DNA from: Lumbricus terrestris
Lineage: Eukaryota > Annelida > Clitellata > Crassiclitellata > Lumbricidae
Assembly: GCA_949752735.1 (NCBI GenBank)
Contig: OX457040.1
Span: 5,682,106 to 5,746,105, forward strand
DNA length: 64,000 bases
Reading direction: 5' to 3'
The notes under the pieces were generated by a model. It had not been told where the DNA came from. It was given only the letters and a program-made list of their open reading frames with translations, and did no database searches. The position numbers were made by a program, and so were the translations under genes. This document shows, one piece after another, positions 1-9,430 of the stretch; the first letter of the stretch is position 1, and the number at the start of each line of letters is the position of its first letter.

Positions 1-397
1 CTGGTACTCGCCACGAGGTCTGTTTATGGCGTCTTAAAGCTCTGAAGATATCTACAACGACTACACCCTTAGCCTTGCAACCCACTCGCGGTTGGCGCAT
101 AGTTCAACGTTGACTCAGCGACTCAGCGAATCCAGATTTATGAATTAAGCAAAGTTTACACCCGGATACCCAGACCGTAAGTCAGTCACCAAAACGACCT
201 GTCGAGCCGCATGTCTAGTCCTCTTCCTCCTCTTCGTCTTCCTCCTCCTATGCCCATCCTTGTTGTCGGCCCCCTTTCGCAATCAACCGTGCCACGTTCG
301 AGTCAGTGAGCCGTAGCATAGATATCTGTGCTCTATCCTCAGCTCTTCATCCGATTGTGTCTCCTCCCACTTGCCCTTTCATGCGCTCTGCCTGCTA
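1..397. other. Upstream flank of the neuregulin-like gene, no gene seen
   Basis: I see no coding exon or RNA gene here. Positions 215-255 are CT-rich (tcttcctcc-type runs), which could be ordinary 5' flanking low-complexity DNA. The stretch lies directly upstream of a TATA-like box and a signal-peptide exon, so it probably holds proximal promoter sequence, but I recognise no specific factor sites. Confidence 0.4.
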
Positions 398-408
398 CAT
401 AAAAAGGA
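398..408 (+). promoter_or_regulatory. TATA-like box of the neuregulin-like gene
   Basis: The sequence CATAAAAAGG lies about 270 bases upstream of the ATG at 678, which would put transcription start near 425-435 and give a 5' UTR of about 250 bases. It resembles a TATA box but is a single weak motif; the start site is inferred. Confidence 0.35.
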
Positions 409-677
409 GCCGTTAAAAGAATTCCCATAACAGCATTAGCCTACCTGAGGTGCAACGCCTATGGCTCGTTCATAACAAGACCCGATCAGCCTGCATTCAA
501 CGTCGTCTGTATAGCCTACTCTCAGCAAACGTTCTTTATTTGCCGGTTGAAAGCCCAGCGGTGCTGCATAGGTATAACAGCCACTATTCAGCAGAATTTG
601 GTCTAGTTGTTGAAGAAGACACGCAGACATTCCTTTGGTCAGACACGCCACCGTCAACACCGTCACAACACTCAACA

Positions 678-3369
678 ATGGCGAGGAGCAATGCGTTGCT
701 TACCGAAGTGTTCATTTTTATCTCGTGCGGGTTAATTCTGCTCAGTAACGGACAAGGGTGTTTACCGAATCCAGGGAACTTGGAATCGCTCGTAGATCAC
801 TCTCTCATCGTCCTTGAGGGTCGAGTCGAAGAGACCCGACCTTCGGCGTCTCAACCCGACGACTCGGGACTCGTCGATGCTGTCATTTCTCTCGTGACCA
901 TCTTCAAGGGCCAGGTGGACAGTGGAAGTCAGGAGAGGATTGTAGTCGGGCCATTTGGTGCATCTGAGTCCGCTCATATCTGTGTCGGAGAGGCTCGGGT
1001 CATCGGGGATGAGCTCGTCCTGTTCCTAAGTGCTTCCGGTAACGAATCGGCGGAAGTCGATGCGCTGCGTCATTTCCGGTTGGTGGCCAATCCCGTGGTG
1101 GCTGATGCAGAGAGCAGGAGAATGCTACAGGAGCATGGTGAGTATAATATTATAGTTAGGTGTTATTCTAGGGTTGACACAGAGGACCCACTAATCGGAG
1201 TTCCAAGAACATGTGGGAAGTTGTGGACACACACAGACATGTGCAACAAGTACATAGTATATATATATATAATAACCCTAACCCTAACCCTATCATATTA
1301 GGGCCTATGCTGGTGACGTGTCCTCCTAAAATGATATCGCTGCGTTGACACCTCATGCCCTACATGCACTTCGGGAGGACTTGTTTAAGAAACTTCTCCT
1401 CTTCTTCTCTCTGATAGGCAATTCTTTTACCAAAGTCCCCACTGAGAGGGGTGGTGGGTTTGGGTGGTACTAGGGTGCCCTTCTAGCTGTGGCCTTAACC
1501 GGCGTTGCCCGGGAAAACTTGGCTTTTGGGTCATCCCTCCACAGTCCACACTGGGCCCTCCGGATCATGAGCGTGGGGTGGGGAGCACCCAGGTGGGTGT
1601 TCTCGATGCGGCGCTATTTGAATTAGTACTTTTACAATCCCGCCTGACTGGAATTAATTGTGTCATGGTTGTGAATGAAGCTTTATGGGACGTTGCTTGA
1701 AATAAATATGTTTACAGCTTCGCCATCGATCAGCAATCCACACGTGACACGCTGTGACGAACCATTGTACTGTCAAAACGGTGGCACCTGCTACATTATG
1801 CTATCACTTGGACGGCGCTTTTGCAAGTATGTATGCACCATCGTCTAGCCATAATTATCATATCATATCAAATCATAATTATCATAATTATCATATCATA
1901 TCAAATCATAATTATCATAATTATCATATCGTAATCATATCCTGTCTTATCCTGTTTGTTCTGCATGTCCAGTCCTGTCAACTCTAGTCCAGTCTAGTCC
2001 AGCCATATCCGGTATCATGCTGTGCGGTCCAGTCCAGTTGAGTCCGGCCTAGTCAAACCAGTCATGTTCAGACCGACCTGGACCGGACTGGACTGGACTG
2101 GACAAAATTGGATTGGACTGGACTTCACTGCATGGACGAGACATGACTGGACTGGGCAGGATTTGTAATCTAGTGCTTAATCCAGACATTTCCCGAGGGA
2201 TATGACACGACTTAATGTTTTTCGACTGGTCTGGACTCGACTAGACAGCTTACTGACCTGAACTTGACTGGACTGGATTGGAATGTAGGCCTACTAGACT
2301 AGACTGTCCAGTCATATCCAGTCAAGTTCTGTAAAGTTGTCCAGTTCTATCCCATCCTATTCAGTTATGCCTAGCCCTGTCCAGTCTGGTCCAGTCTGGT
2401 CCTGTTCAATCCTGTCCAGTCCTGCCTCGTCCAGTCCGGTCCCGTCCTGTCCAATCCTGTCCTGTCCTGTCCAGTCCAGTCCTGTCAATGCAGTCCAGTC
2501 CTTTCTAGCCCAGTCCGGTCCCGTCCTGTCCAGTCCTGTCCAATCCTGTCCAGTCCTGTCCCGTCCTGTCCAGTCCTGTCATGTCCCGTCCTGTCCAGTC
2601 CTGTCCAGTCCGGTTCTATTCAATCTCATCTCATCCAATCTACCCCAATCTAGTGACTTCTGTAGGGGTGTCTTTGTGACACACAATGCATCAATCGATA
2701 GTCCTACAAGCTATACCCCGCCGATGATGGCAATGATGATCATGGTGATGATGACAACAGTGACTACGACGCTGGAGTAGTGACCGTGTAGGTCATTATT
2801 GGTATATAATAATTATAGCGCTAGTCTAAAACTAACTGCGAGGGTCAACTTTTTCAAGAGCGCTGCGGCAAGTCATAGAGGTTGTCCAAAGATGTTGAAT
2901 TGACAGAGTTGATTTGATGTGTTGTAGATGTGCACCAGGTTTCCAAAGCAACATTTGTCAGGAGAAGGTGACGACGAATTTCGGCGCGACAAGGATGCAT
3001 GGTAGGACTTGAATCACCTGCTCTCTGTATCTTTGTCTATCTTTGTCTGTCTTTCTGTTTGTCTGTTTGTATGTCTGTCTGTGTGAAAATAAATTATGTC
3101 TGTCTACTTGCCGGTCGGCATGTCAATGTGTCTTTCTGTCCACTGGTCTCTCTGTCTCTCCGTCGTGTGTCTGTCTCTGTGTCTGTTGCTCTCTCCGTGT
3201 GTAGTTCTATCTGTCTTTACTTCTGTCACTCGTTCAGACAGTATTGGTTTTGGGCAGTCTACCCACTCTTGCGCTTCATAATATTAATGTCTGTGTGTGT
3301 GTCTGTCTGTCTGTGTGTCTGTTTGACTGACTGACTGTCTGTCTGTCTGTATGTCTGTTGATTTGACTA

Positions 3370-3409
<40 letters not shown>

Positions 3410-4861
3410 GTGAGCATCAATAATTATTAGCCATTCATTTTTTAAATGCTGAATAGTAGTAGTATCTTTAAGGCTTTGTGGCAAAGGGTTTCATATTGAT
3501 TAGTGAACCCTTACGCTTAATAAATAATTAAACACTCAAAAACTGAAGACTGCTTTTGTCATTGAAGGTTTCCTATAATAATTCTTTTGGCTTGCTTTTT
3601 CAGATGGAAATTGGATGCGTGAGTACTTCTTCCTCATCATAATTGGATCTGCGGCTGTCTTCTTTGTACTTATCGCCACCTGCATACTTCTCGTCGTCTT
3701 CGTCAGGTTAGATACTTGATTTATGGCACTATTAGCCATCTGCATACTTGCTGCCATTGTAATCAAGCAAATTACTTGTTTATTAGTCTGATTATCTATC
3801 TACATACTTCTGAATATTCTTATCATTGTTATAAAGATTATGGTTAGTTGCTTTTTTTGTAATTGTAATTGTAATTGTAATTGTAATCGTACATTTATAT
3901 AGCGCCACTACAAGAGAACTCCTCAGAGGCGCTCCCGACCTGACACCTAACCACAATCAAAGAGAATGGTTTTCAAACGCTTGCGGAAAAGGGGCAAAGA
4001 AATACAAAGAAGTTCATTGCGAAGACTAATAGGTAACTTATTCCAGAAAGACGGACCAACCATAGCAAAGCTTCTATGTAGCACTGTGGAAGATCGAGCC
4101 CTAGGGACAACCAGGTCACCATGCGTAGCAGAGCGAAGGAATCTACGACCTGGGATGGACAGCACAGGTACACAGAGTTCCATAAGATAGATCGGAGCTT
4201 GGCCTGCTAGGCAATTGCGCATGAACATTAAAATCTTAAACTCAATACGTTTTTGCATTGGCAACCAGTGCAGTTCTTCTGCTTGATGCAGCCTTGTACA
4301 TTACATTTTATATAATTATTCACATGCATGTTTCTCTTCGAATAATTGTGGTCTTTAGAACCACTTTTGCACCAAAGAAGTTTTTTTTAGTTGTGAGTCA
4401 ATAATTGTTTCGCTAGGAGGCGATAGTAGAAAAGAATCTCGAACTATCTTTTATGCTCTATTATAGTGTGAGGGGTAACATAAAAATTTGTTGTGTGGGA
4501 GATAGAACGCCTACGTACGTACGGCACACCTGTCTAAAGTCTGATTCTTTTTCTTCGTTTGTCAGGTGTAGACCAATGAATGCGAAGAATGTGGAGATGT
4601 CAGGAATCCGTGGAATCAAGTACCGCAACGTCGGCACTGATCTCGAGAAAACAGGCGAAAAAACCGAGGTATACATCCATTATAATTGATGTCTCTTTGG
4701 CTGTCTGTCCTTCTGCCTGTCAGTCTGTCTCTCTCTGTTTATCTTTATGTCTGTCTGTTTCTGTCTTTCTTCCTGCCTGTCTTTGTGCCTGCCTCTGTCT
4801 GTCTGTTTGTCTGTCTGTCTCTTTTCGTGTCTATGTGTGCCTGTCTTACTGCCTGAATGCC

Positions 4862-4915
<54 letters not shown>

Positions 4916-5446
4916 CGTGTGTCTACCCTTGTGTATGTAAGCCTGCGCATGTCCGCATCGGATTATGTTCATCAACGCTTATTTCTCTTTTCCCAGATCT
5001 CGACGTCATGGAGCAAAATCGGATTTCAAACCGATTCATCCAAAGGTGTGTCCCTCCCCGGAGGCGAGGACTCCGCCGACGACCGTCACCATAGCAACGG
5101 CGGCGGAAAACTCCGAGCGAACGTAGCGACTTCGGACGACAACGCCAACCTCCTTCGTCCTCAGAAACCGCAGGACGTCCGGGAACCGGGTCTCCACCGC
5201 GTACGAACCGGACAGAACGGTCCTCTGAAGACCGGCGATCTTCCAGTGCCACGTGTTCCGGTCGTTTCCGCTTCCTTGCGAGGTCGTGACCTCCAGAAGA
5301 ACCGCGAATCACATGATGGAAACCGTGGGAGAAGCGGAGTGTGGATCTCACGACCTTTGACCGACGAAGGGTCAATGAAGAGAGGTCAAAGGTTGGCCGG
5401 GGTCAACGCATCCAGGGATTCCGATCTGGACTCCATTCCTGTCTGA
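678..5446 (+). CDS. Neuregulin-like EGF-family transmembrane growth factor, 6 coding exons
   Basis: Exons 678-1137, 1718-1826, 2928-3001, 3604-3706, 4566-4668 and 4997-5446 join in phase (1, 2, 1, 2, 0) into 432 residues. ATG 678 has A at -3 and G at +4 and opens a signal peptide (about 1-27). Residues 28-153 resemble the N-terminal domain of type II (GGF) neuregulins: a conserved VLEGRVEE, a V..IFKG strand, a lone Cys and a hydrophobic LVLFL. Residues 166-200 form one EGF module, cysteines 166, 172, 178, 189, 191 and 200, with NGGTC. The intron between Cys4 and Cys5 (FC|KC) matches the position shared by ERBB ligands. Residues 223-248 are a transmembrane helix followed by Arg/Cys; 249-432 are a polar cytoplasmic tail. 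No Ig domain lies between the N-domain and the EGF. It probably acts as an ERBB ligand released by shedding. The family call rests on EGF, intron and topology; the tail shows no obvious vertebrate neuregulin similarity. Confidence 0.82.
1276..1292. repeat. Short interstitial telomere-like repeat
   Basis: Just under three units of CCCTAA follow an AT dinucleotide run in intron 1 of the neuregulin-like gene. This is too short to imply a former chromosome end; it may be chance or repair-associated. Confidence 0.6.
1838..2650. repeat. Pentamer-based satellite (CCAGT)n with strand switches, intron 2
   Basis: The stretch begins with ATAATTATC-type repeats (1850-1930). From about 1968 it becomes a degenerate array of CCAGT/CCTGT pentamers. 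The orientation flips: GGACT repeats dominate 2078-2290, while CCAGT/CCTGT dominates on either side up to about 2610. It lies in intron 2 between the two EGF half-exons. A long open frame through it (2337-2780) is an artefact of the repeat. Confidence 0.8.
3020..3412. repeat. (CTGT)n microsatellite, intron 3
   Basis: Degenerate TCTG/CTGT tetramers from about 3020 end in an almost pure run at 3369-3409. They lie in the intron between the second EGF half-exon and the transmembrane exon. Reading frames on both strands are repeat artefacts. Confidence 0.9.
3857..4270 (-). mobile_element. L2/CR1-like LINE 3' fragment, intron 4
   Basis: A minus-strand frame (4264-3947) carries a typical LINE C-terminal segment: RIEFKILM, GRRFLRSA, then PSFWNKLP and FRKRLKTILF. 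Downstream on the minus strand comes the common 3' tail (AGCGCC..ATATAAATGTACG) and a (TTACAA)n tail at 3857-3887, as expected for L2-type ends. The copy is 5' truncated and lies antisense in intron 4 of the neuregulin-like gene. Confidence 0.75.
4690..4918. repeat. (CTGT)n microsatellite, intron 5
   Basis: Degenerate then pure CTGT tetramers (pure at 4864-4914) lie in intron 5, about 80 bases before the last coding exon of the neuregulin-like gene. One plus-strand frame is accidentally open through the repeat into the exon. Confidence 0.9.
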
Positions 5447-6540
5447 GCCATTCCCAATCTGTCCTTGAAATGACCGTCATATTATGTGGAATGTACTTTA
5501 TGTACTTGAATTGCAATGTGGCATTATTGTTAGTTCTGTTACAATCATAATTGTTGTCGCAATAATTGCTATTAATTATTATTATTAGTAGCAGTAGTAG
5601 TAATTATTATTACTGTATTGCTATGAAGTTTGGCCTATTAGCATTGTAATCATAATTATTATTGTTTTTCCTTTTTTTATTATAATCATGTTATTCAGCG
5701 GTGGCGTCAGGATTTTAGTTTAGGGGGGATGAATCCTCGCTGAGAAAATTTTCCATTTTCATCCACCAAAATTTCTGACGACCTTTTTTTAGTCATCTGG
5801 TCAAAATCTCATGGATGTATTGTGCAAAAAACCCGGATGGCCCTTTTAGAGGAGGCTTAGCCCCCTAGCCCCAGGCGCCGCCACTCATATTACTGCTTTT
5901 TTATAATTACTTATTAATATTATGTCATTATTTTTTTTTATAATGACTATCATTACCCTAATTGCTAACATTATTTATTTTCCTGCATGTAATTATATTG
6001 GTCGCCCATTATAAATTATTTTAGTTTATCTATGTATCAGATGATGTTGATGCCACTTGTATTATTATTGAAAGTGGTAATTGGGGTTTTAGTTGTAGTG
6101 GTAATGGTTATTGTGGTTGTCACAGTAGCCTAGTTGTAGTTGTGGTAGTGGTGCTATCAGCATTCAGCAGCAATAGTAGCAGCAGCAGCAGTAGTAAAAT
6201 ATTATTAAACAAGAGAATTTTTATGACTGTTAGGCCCTATTATCATTATATAATTATTAATTTTAGCAAACAAATGTGTATGCATTTAATTTAAGGGTCA
6301 CACATCATGTTCGTTTTTCTTGCCAGATGGGACATGAAATGCTCTGAAAAGCTGTTCTTTAGTCACATAAATATTTGGACTTTTGGTTTTTTAATAGCCT
6401 AGCTATCTTGTGTCTCGTTTGTATTATTATTGCGCCATTACAATGTTATTTGCATGTTTTTTGCTGTAGGCCATCTTAGAAGCTAGCTTTTTCACACAGA
6501 ATTCTACGGCGAGTAATATTTTTCGTGAAATGGAAATAAA
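5447..6540 (+). other. Probable 3' UTR of the neuregulin-like gene with AATAAA
   Basis: AT-rich sequence without exons follows the stop at 5446. An AATAAA lies at 6535-6540 and a second at 7193-7198; either could end the transcript. The stretch contains a MITE (5696-5886) and ATT/AGC trinucleotide runs (5575-5610, 6165-6200). The UTR extent is inferred. Confidence 0.35.
5696..5886. mobile_element. hAT-like MITE, CAGTGGCGGCGCCAGG family (degenerate copy)
   Basis: The ends CAGCGGTGGCGTCAGG and CCAGGCGCCGCCACTC are inverted copies of each other. The interior holds the family hallmark 'tttctgacgacctttttttagtcat'-type segment, also found in the copies at 32271, 60044 and 61323. Flanks atgttatt and atattact match at 6 of 8 positions, an aged 8 bp target duplication. 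It has no coding capacity. Confidence 0.65.
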
Positions 6541-6685
6541 ACTGGTGAAAATGAACAATGGTTGATGTAATTTTTGTGAAGCATAAACTGGTGAATATGT
6601 TATGTGTGGTAGGCCTAAATGAATTTTGCATGCTTATGGGCTATGTAGAAACCCAGAATTTGACGAAAGCTATCTTAAATCCGTA

Positions 6686-7078
6686 GGGGCCATCCATAAA
6701 GTACGTCACGCTCCGGGGGGAGGGGGAGTAAGAAAGTGCGACAGTGTGTGACAGGGGGTCAGGCCATGTGTGACGTCACACATTTATTTTTAAATTCTTT
6801 TTTATTTATTTTTTTCTTAGTACCTAAAATCCGACCCGGCCCGGCCAGACGTATCTAAAACCCGGCCTGGCGGGATAAAAGTTGATTTCCCGTCACTATC
6901 AGAGGGATTAGGGATAGTATTCTAGGGTTTAGAGGGTTAGGTAAATGGTTTTTAAATTTTTTGTTCGAAAGTGTGACGTACTTTAGGGGGGGTCCGAGAT
7001 TTGTGACAGTTTGTGACAGGGAGGAGAGGGGGGTAAAAAATGGTCAAAAATAGCGTGGCGTACTTTATGGACGGCCCC
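6686..7078. mobile_element. 393 bp MITE with GGGGCCRTCCATAAAG termini
   Basis: The left end GGGGCCATCCATAAAGTACG and the right end, read inverted, GGGGCCGTCCATAAAGTACG match over about 27 bp with two or three differences. It is flanked by the trinucleotide GTA on both sides (6683-6685 and 7079-7081), a likely target duplication. The interior has G-rich tracts and repeated GTGTGACAG-type words but no ORF. I believe similar termini occur widely in invertebrate genomes, but I cannot assign the superfamily. Confidence 0.8.
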
Positions 7079-7612
7079 GTAGGCAACTTGAACATTTTCT
7101 TAAGCATGAATTAGTCGACCAAGCCTATCATATTTTTTTAACTTTGAGTGAAGTGAACCAAAATGCGGTTTGCAATTGGTAGAGTAGGGCCTAATAAAGA
7201 ATATTCTATTCAAATCTATTCTATTGTTTCATGTAACGATGTCATATGCGTATGCAACTATGGGGCCACGTAACGTTCCTGGTTATTATGTCCCCGCTTA
7301 TTTCCTAGTAGGACTAAATGTAGGCTATCTGCAGCCTACTTGGAGAGTCGGTTGTTTTGCGAAAGGGAACAGCGCGGCCGTAAATGGGTCATATTTCCGG
7401 ATTTCCACCTCAACGCTGCATAATTAATTAATTGGTTCAGGGTATTCGGTTGACCTGACCTACTTCCGTTATCGTTGCTGGCCTATAATAATAATACCGG
7501 TGTTTATAAGGACAGCACTTTGTCTAGTCTTTCCGAGAACTAATAATTTGTTGATGTTGCAGGAACTAAATGGTCGTTGCTACAATAATTCATATAATAG
7601 GGGTCTATTATA

Positions 7613-7615
7613 CAA

Positions 7616-7665
<50 letters not shown>

Positions 7666-7710
7666 GTGCTGTCTGCTGTCCGTCCGTCCGTCCGTCCGTC
7701 CGTCCGTCTG
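7613..7710. repeat. (CTGT)n(CCGT)n microsatellite
   Basis: A near-pure CTGT run (7616-7665) passes into a CCGT run (7679-7709). It is intergenic, between the neuregulin-like gene and the mariner-like element. Confidence 0.95.
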
Positions 7711-7835
7711 TGATATATGTATCAGCTGTGCTATATGTCTATTGTCTAAGCCTATAATGCGCAATATTTACATTATATATCACTACCCGTGCAGAGCATT
7801 GCGTACTTATAGGCACATTATATATGTGATATATA

Positions 7836-8826
7836 CACCGTGTCTCAATAAAAAAAGGTGCAGAATTGTTTTTGTCAGAACTTCGTCAAATTTCCACCAA
7901 TCTTAATCACTTTTGGCAGGTAGATGGAGAAATGGCCGAAATTTTATGCCATATATAAATTTTCCACCTCACCTGATTCATATCACCGCATTACCTTGTT
8001 AAACACAGATGTACCAATTTTTCATATAACGCTTACATTTTAATACTTCCAACAAACTATCTGACGTCTGAATTAGCACGCAATGAAGTAAATAGCAGAG
8101 TTTCTTAATTGCTATGACAGAACCGCTTAAAAGTGTTAGAATTGGTGCTCGATATGTGCACCGCATGCGAGGACACAAGCGCTAAGACGGCGACGCCACT
8201 GGTCGATAGCACCAACAACAATCTGGTCAAATATTGCGCATTAAAGGCTTAGACTGGTCAAAGCGCGCCCACTCGTCGATCAGACGCGTTTTGAGTTCGT
8301 CGCCACTGGCTATTCTGGACCGGTAAACCTTCTCCTGCAGCACACTCCATATGCTGTAGTCGACTGGGTTAAGATCTGGTGAATTCGGTGGCCACAGAGT
8401 TGGAGGAATGAAGTCGTGCGTCTCTCGCTCCAGGAAAGAGACGGTGTCGCGTGCTCGATGCGCCGGGGCACCATCCTGTTGGAAGACAAAAAACTCGCCC
8501 TGGGATATCCGGCGTATGTCTGACGGTATCTTCTGGGCAAGAAGGTTGTAGCGATAGTAGGCATATGCCCCATTCACTTTGACATCCGGTTCGATGCAAT
8601 GGATTTCAATGCAGCCAAGCTTCGAGACGCCGTTATATGAAAAATTGGTACATCTGTGTTTAACAAGGTAGTGCGGTGATATGAATCAGGTGAGGTGGGA
8701 AATTTATATATAGCATGAAATTTCAGCCATTTTTCCATCATACCTGCCAAAAGTGATTAAGATTGGTGGAAATTTGACGAAGTTCTGACAAAAACAATTC
8801 TGCACCTTTTTTATTGAGACACGGTG
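7836..8826. mobile_element. Mariner/Tc1-type element with ~190 bp terminal inverted repeats
   Basis: The termini CACCGTGTCTCAATAAA and, inverted, the same word lie next to TA on each side (7834-7835, 8827-8828), the target duplication of the Tc1/mariner superfamily. The inverted repeats extend about 190 bp, from 7836 to about 8030 against 8640 to 8826, with few differences. The interior encodes part of a transposase on the minus strand. At 991 bp it is too short for a full transposase and is an internal-deletion derivative. Confidence 0.9.
8095..8645 (-). pseudogene. Truncated mariner-type transposase (catalytic C-terminal part)
   Basis: The minus-strand reading gives VSKLGCIEIHCIEPDVKV, then FQQDGAPAHRARDTVSFLE and WPPNSPDLNPVDYSIW, the second and third acidic motifs of the IS630/Tc1/mariner DDE catalytic domain. 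The N-terminal helix-turn-helix region and first acidic motif are missing. Near the C-terminus a 31 bp segment is imperfectly duplicated (TTTGACCAG occurs twice around 8224-8262), which shifts the frame and introduces a stop; the normal tail resumes in another frame and ends near 8143. The product cannot be functional. Confidence 0.88.
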
Positions 8827-8917
8827 TATATATATATATATGCGTACAGAAATACGTATATAGGCTAGTCATGCATATATAAACATATGCATATATATAT
8901 ATATATATATATATATT
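8827..8917. repeat. AT dinucleotide-rich stretch
   Basis: Alternating AT/TATATGC runs lie just outside the mariner-like element (8826-8840, 8872-8915). TA-rich DNA is a favoured mariner target. Confidence 0.8.
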
Positions 8918-9029
8918 ATTTGCATAGGCTACTATGTGCTGATGATACTATCCGTGTAGTTGAATAATTACTGTGGGTCTGGAAAGAAACGCGTCCTCCT
9001 CCTTCGTCGCATCACGTTTTCCGCTTCCT

Positions 9030-9430
9030 CGAATTGTCCAGAACGTTGCAGCAGACGTCACAATTTATGCGTCGCGCATGCGCAGCAGGCGAATAAAAGC
9101 GGATGAAAAGATGGGGAGGGAGGGAGGTACGTTGTTGCGCAGGCGCAGTGGAGACAGTGGCATCAGCAGCAGCAGCGCCTGTGTGAGGCAGAGGGAAGTG
9201 CACGACGCTCCGTGCGCACAACAGCTGCAGCGCTGAGGCATCAGCGTCATTAGAAGAGCAGGAGACGGAGACGGTGACGGTGACTAGGGCAGCAGCATCG
9301 TGATCGGTGGCATCGGCCGCGGACAACGTCAATTGAGGGAGAGCTAGACGGGACTGAGCCATACTGCGTTGACGGTGGACAGCGACATTCGGCTTTTGGT
9401 CGGTCGTACGATCTCTCCGAGAAGGGAGCG
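9030..9430 (+). promoter_or_regulatory. GC-rich synaptogyrin promoter/5' UTR with two NRF-1-type sites
   Basis: The 400 bases before the synaptogyrin ATG are richer in GC and CpG than their surroundings. CGCGCATGCGCA (9073-9084) and TGCGCAGGCGCA (9136-9147) both fit the NRF-1 (Ewg/erect wing) consensus YGCGCAYGCGCR or differ by one base. GACGTCAC near 9053 resembles a CRE. There is no TATA box, so dispersed initiation is likely. The transcript start is not determinable. Confidence 0.6.

Noticed and set aside
450..677. Upstream extension of the neuregulin-like first exon (open frame from 450)
   Set aside because: The frame begins at GTG, not ATG. The first in-frame ATG is 678, which directly opens a signal peptide.
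1276..1292. Evidence of a former telomere or chromosome fusion
   Set aside because: Fewer than three TTAGGG-type units, inside an intron beside an AT repeat, are not enough.
2337..3334. Ser/Pro- and Cys/Ser-rich frames in the neuregulin introns
   Set aside because: They come from CCAGT and CTGT simple repeats and disagree with the phased exon model.
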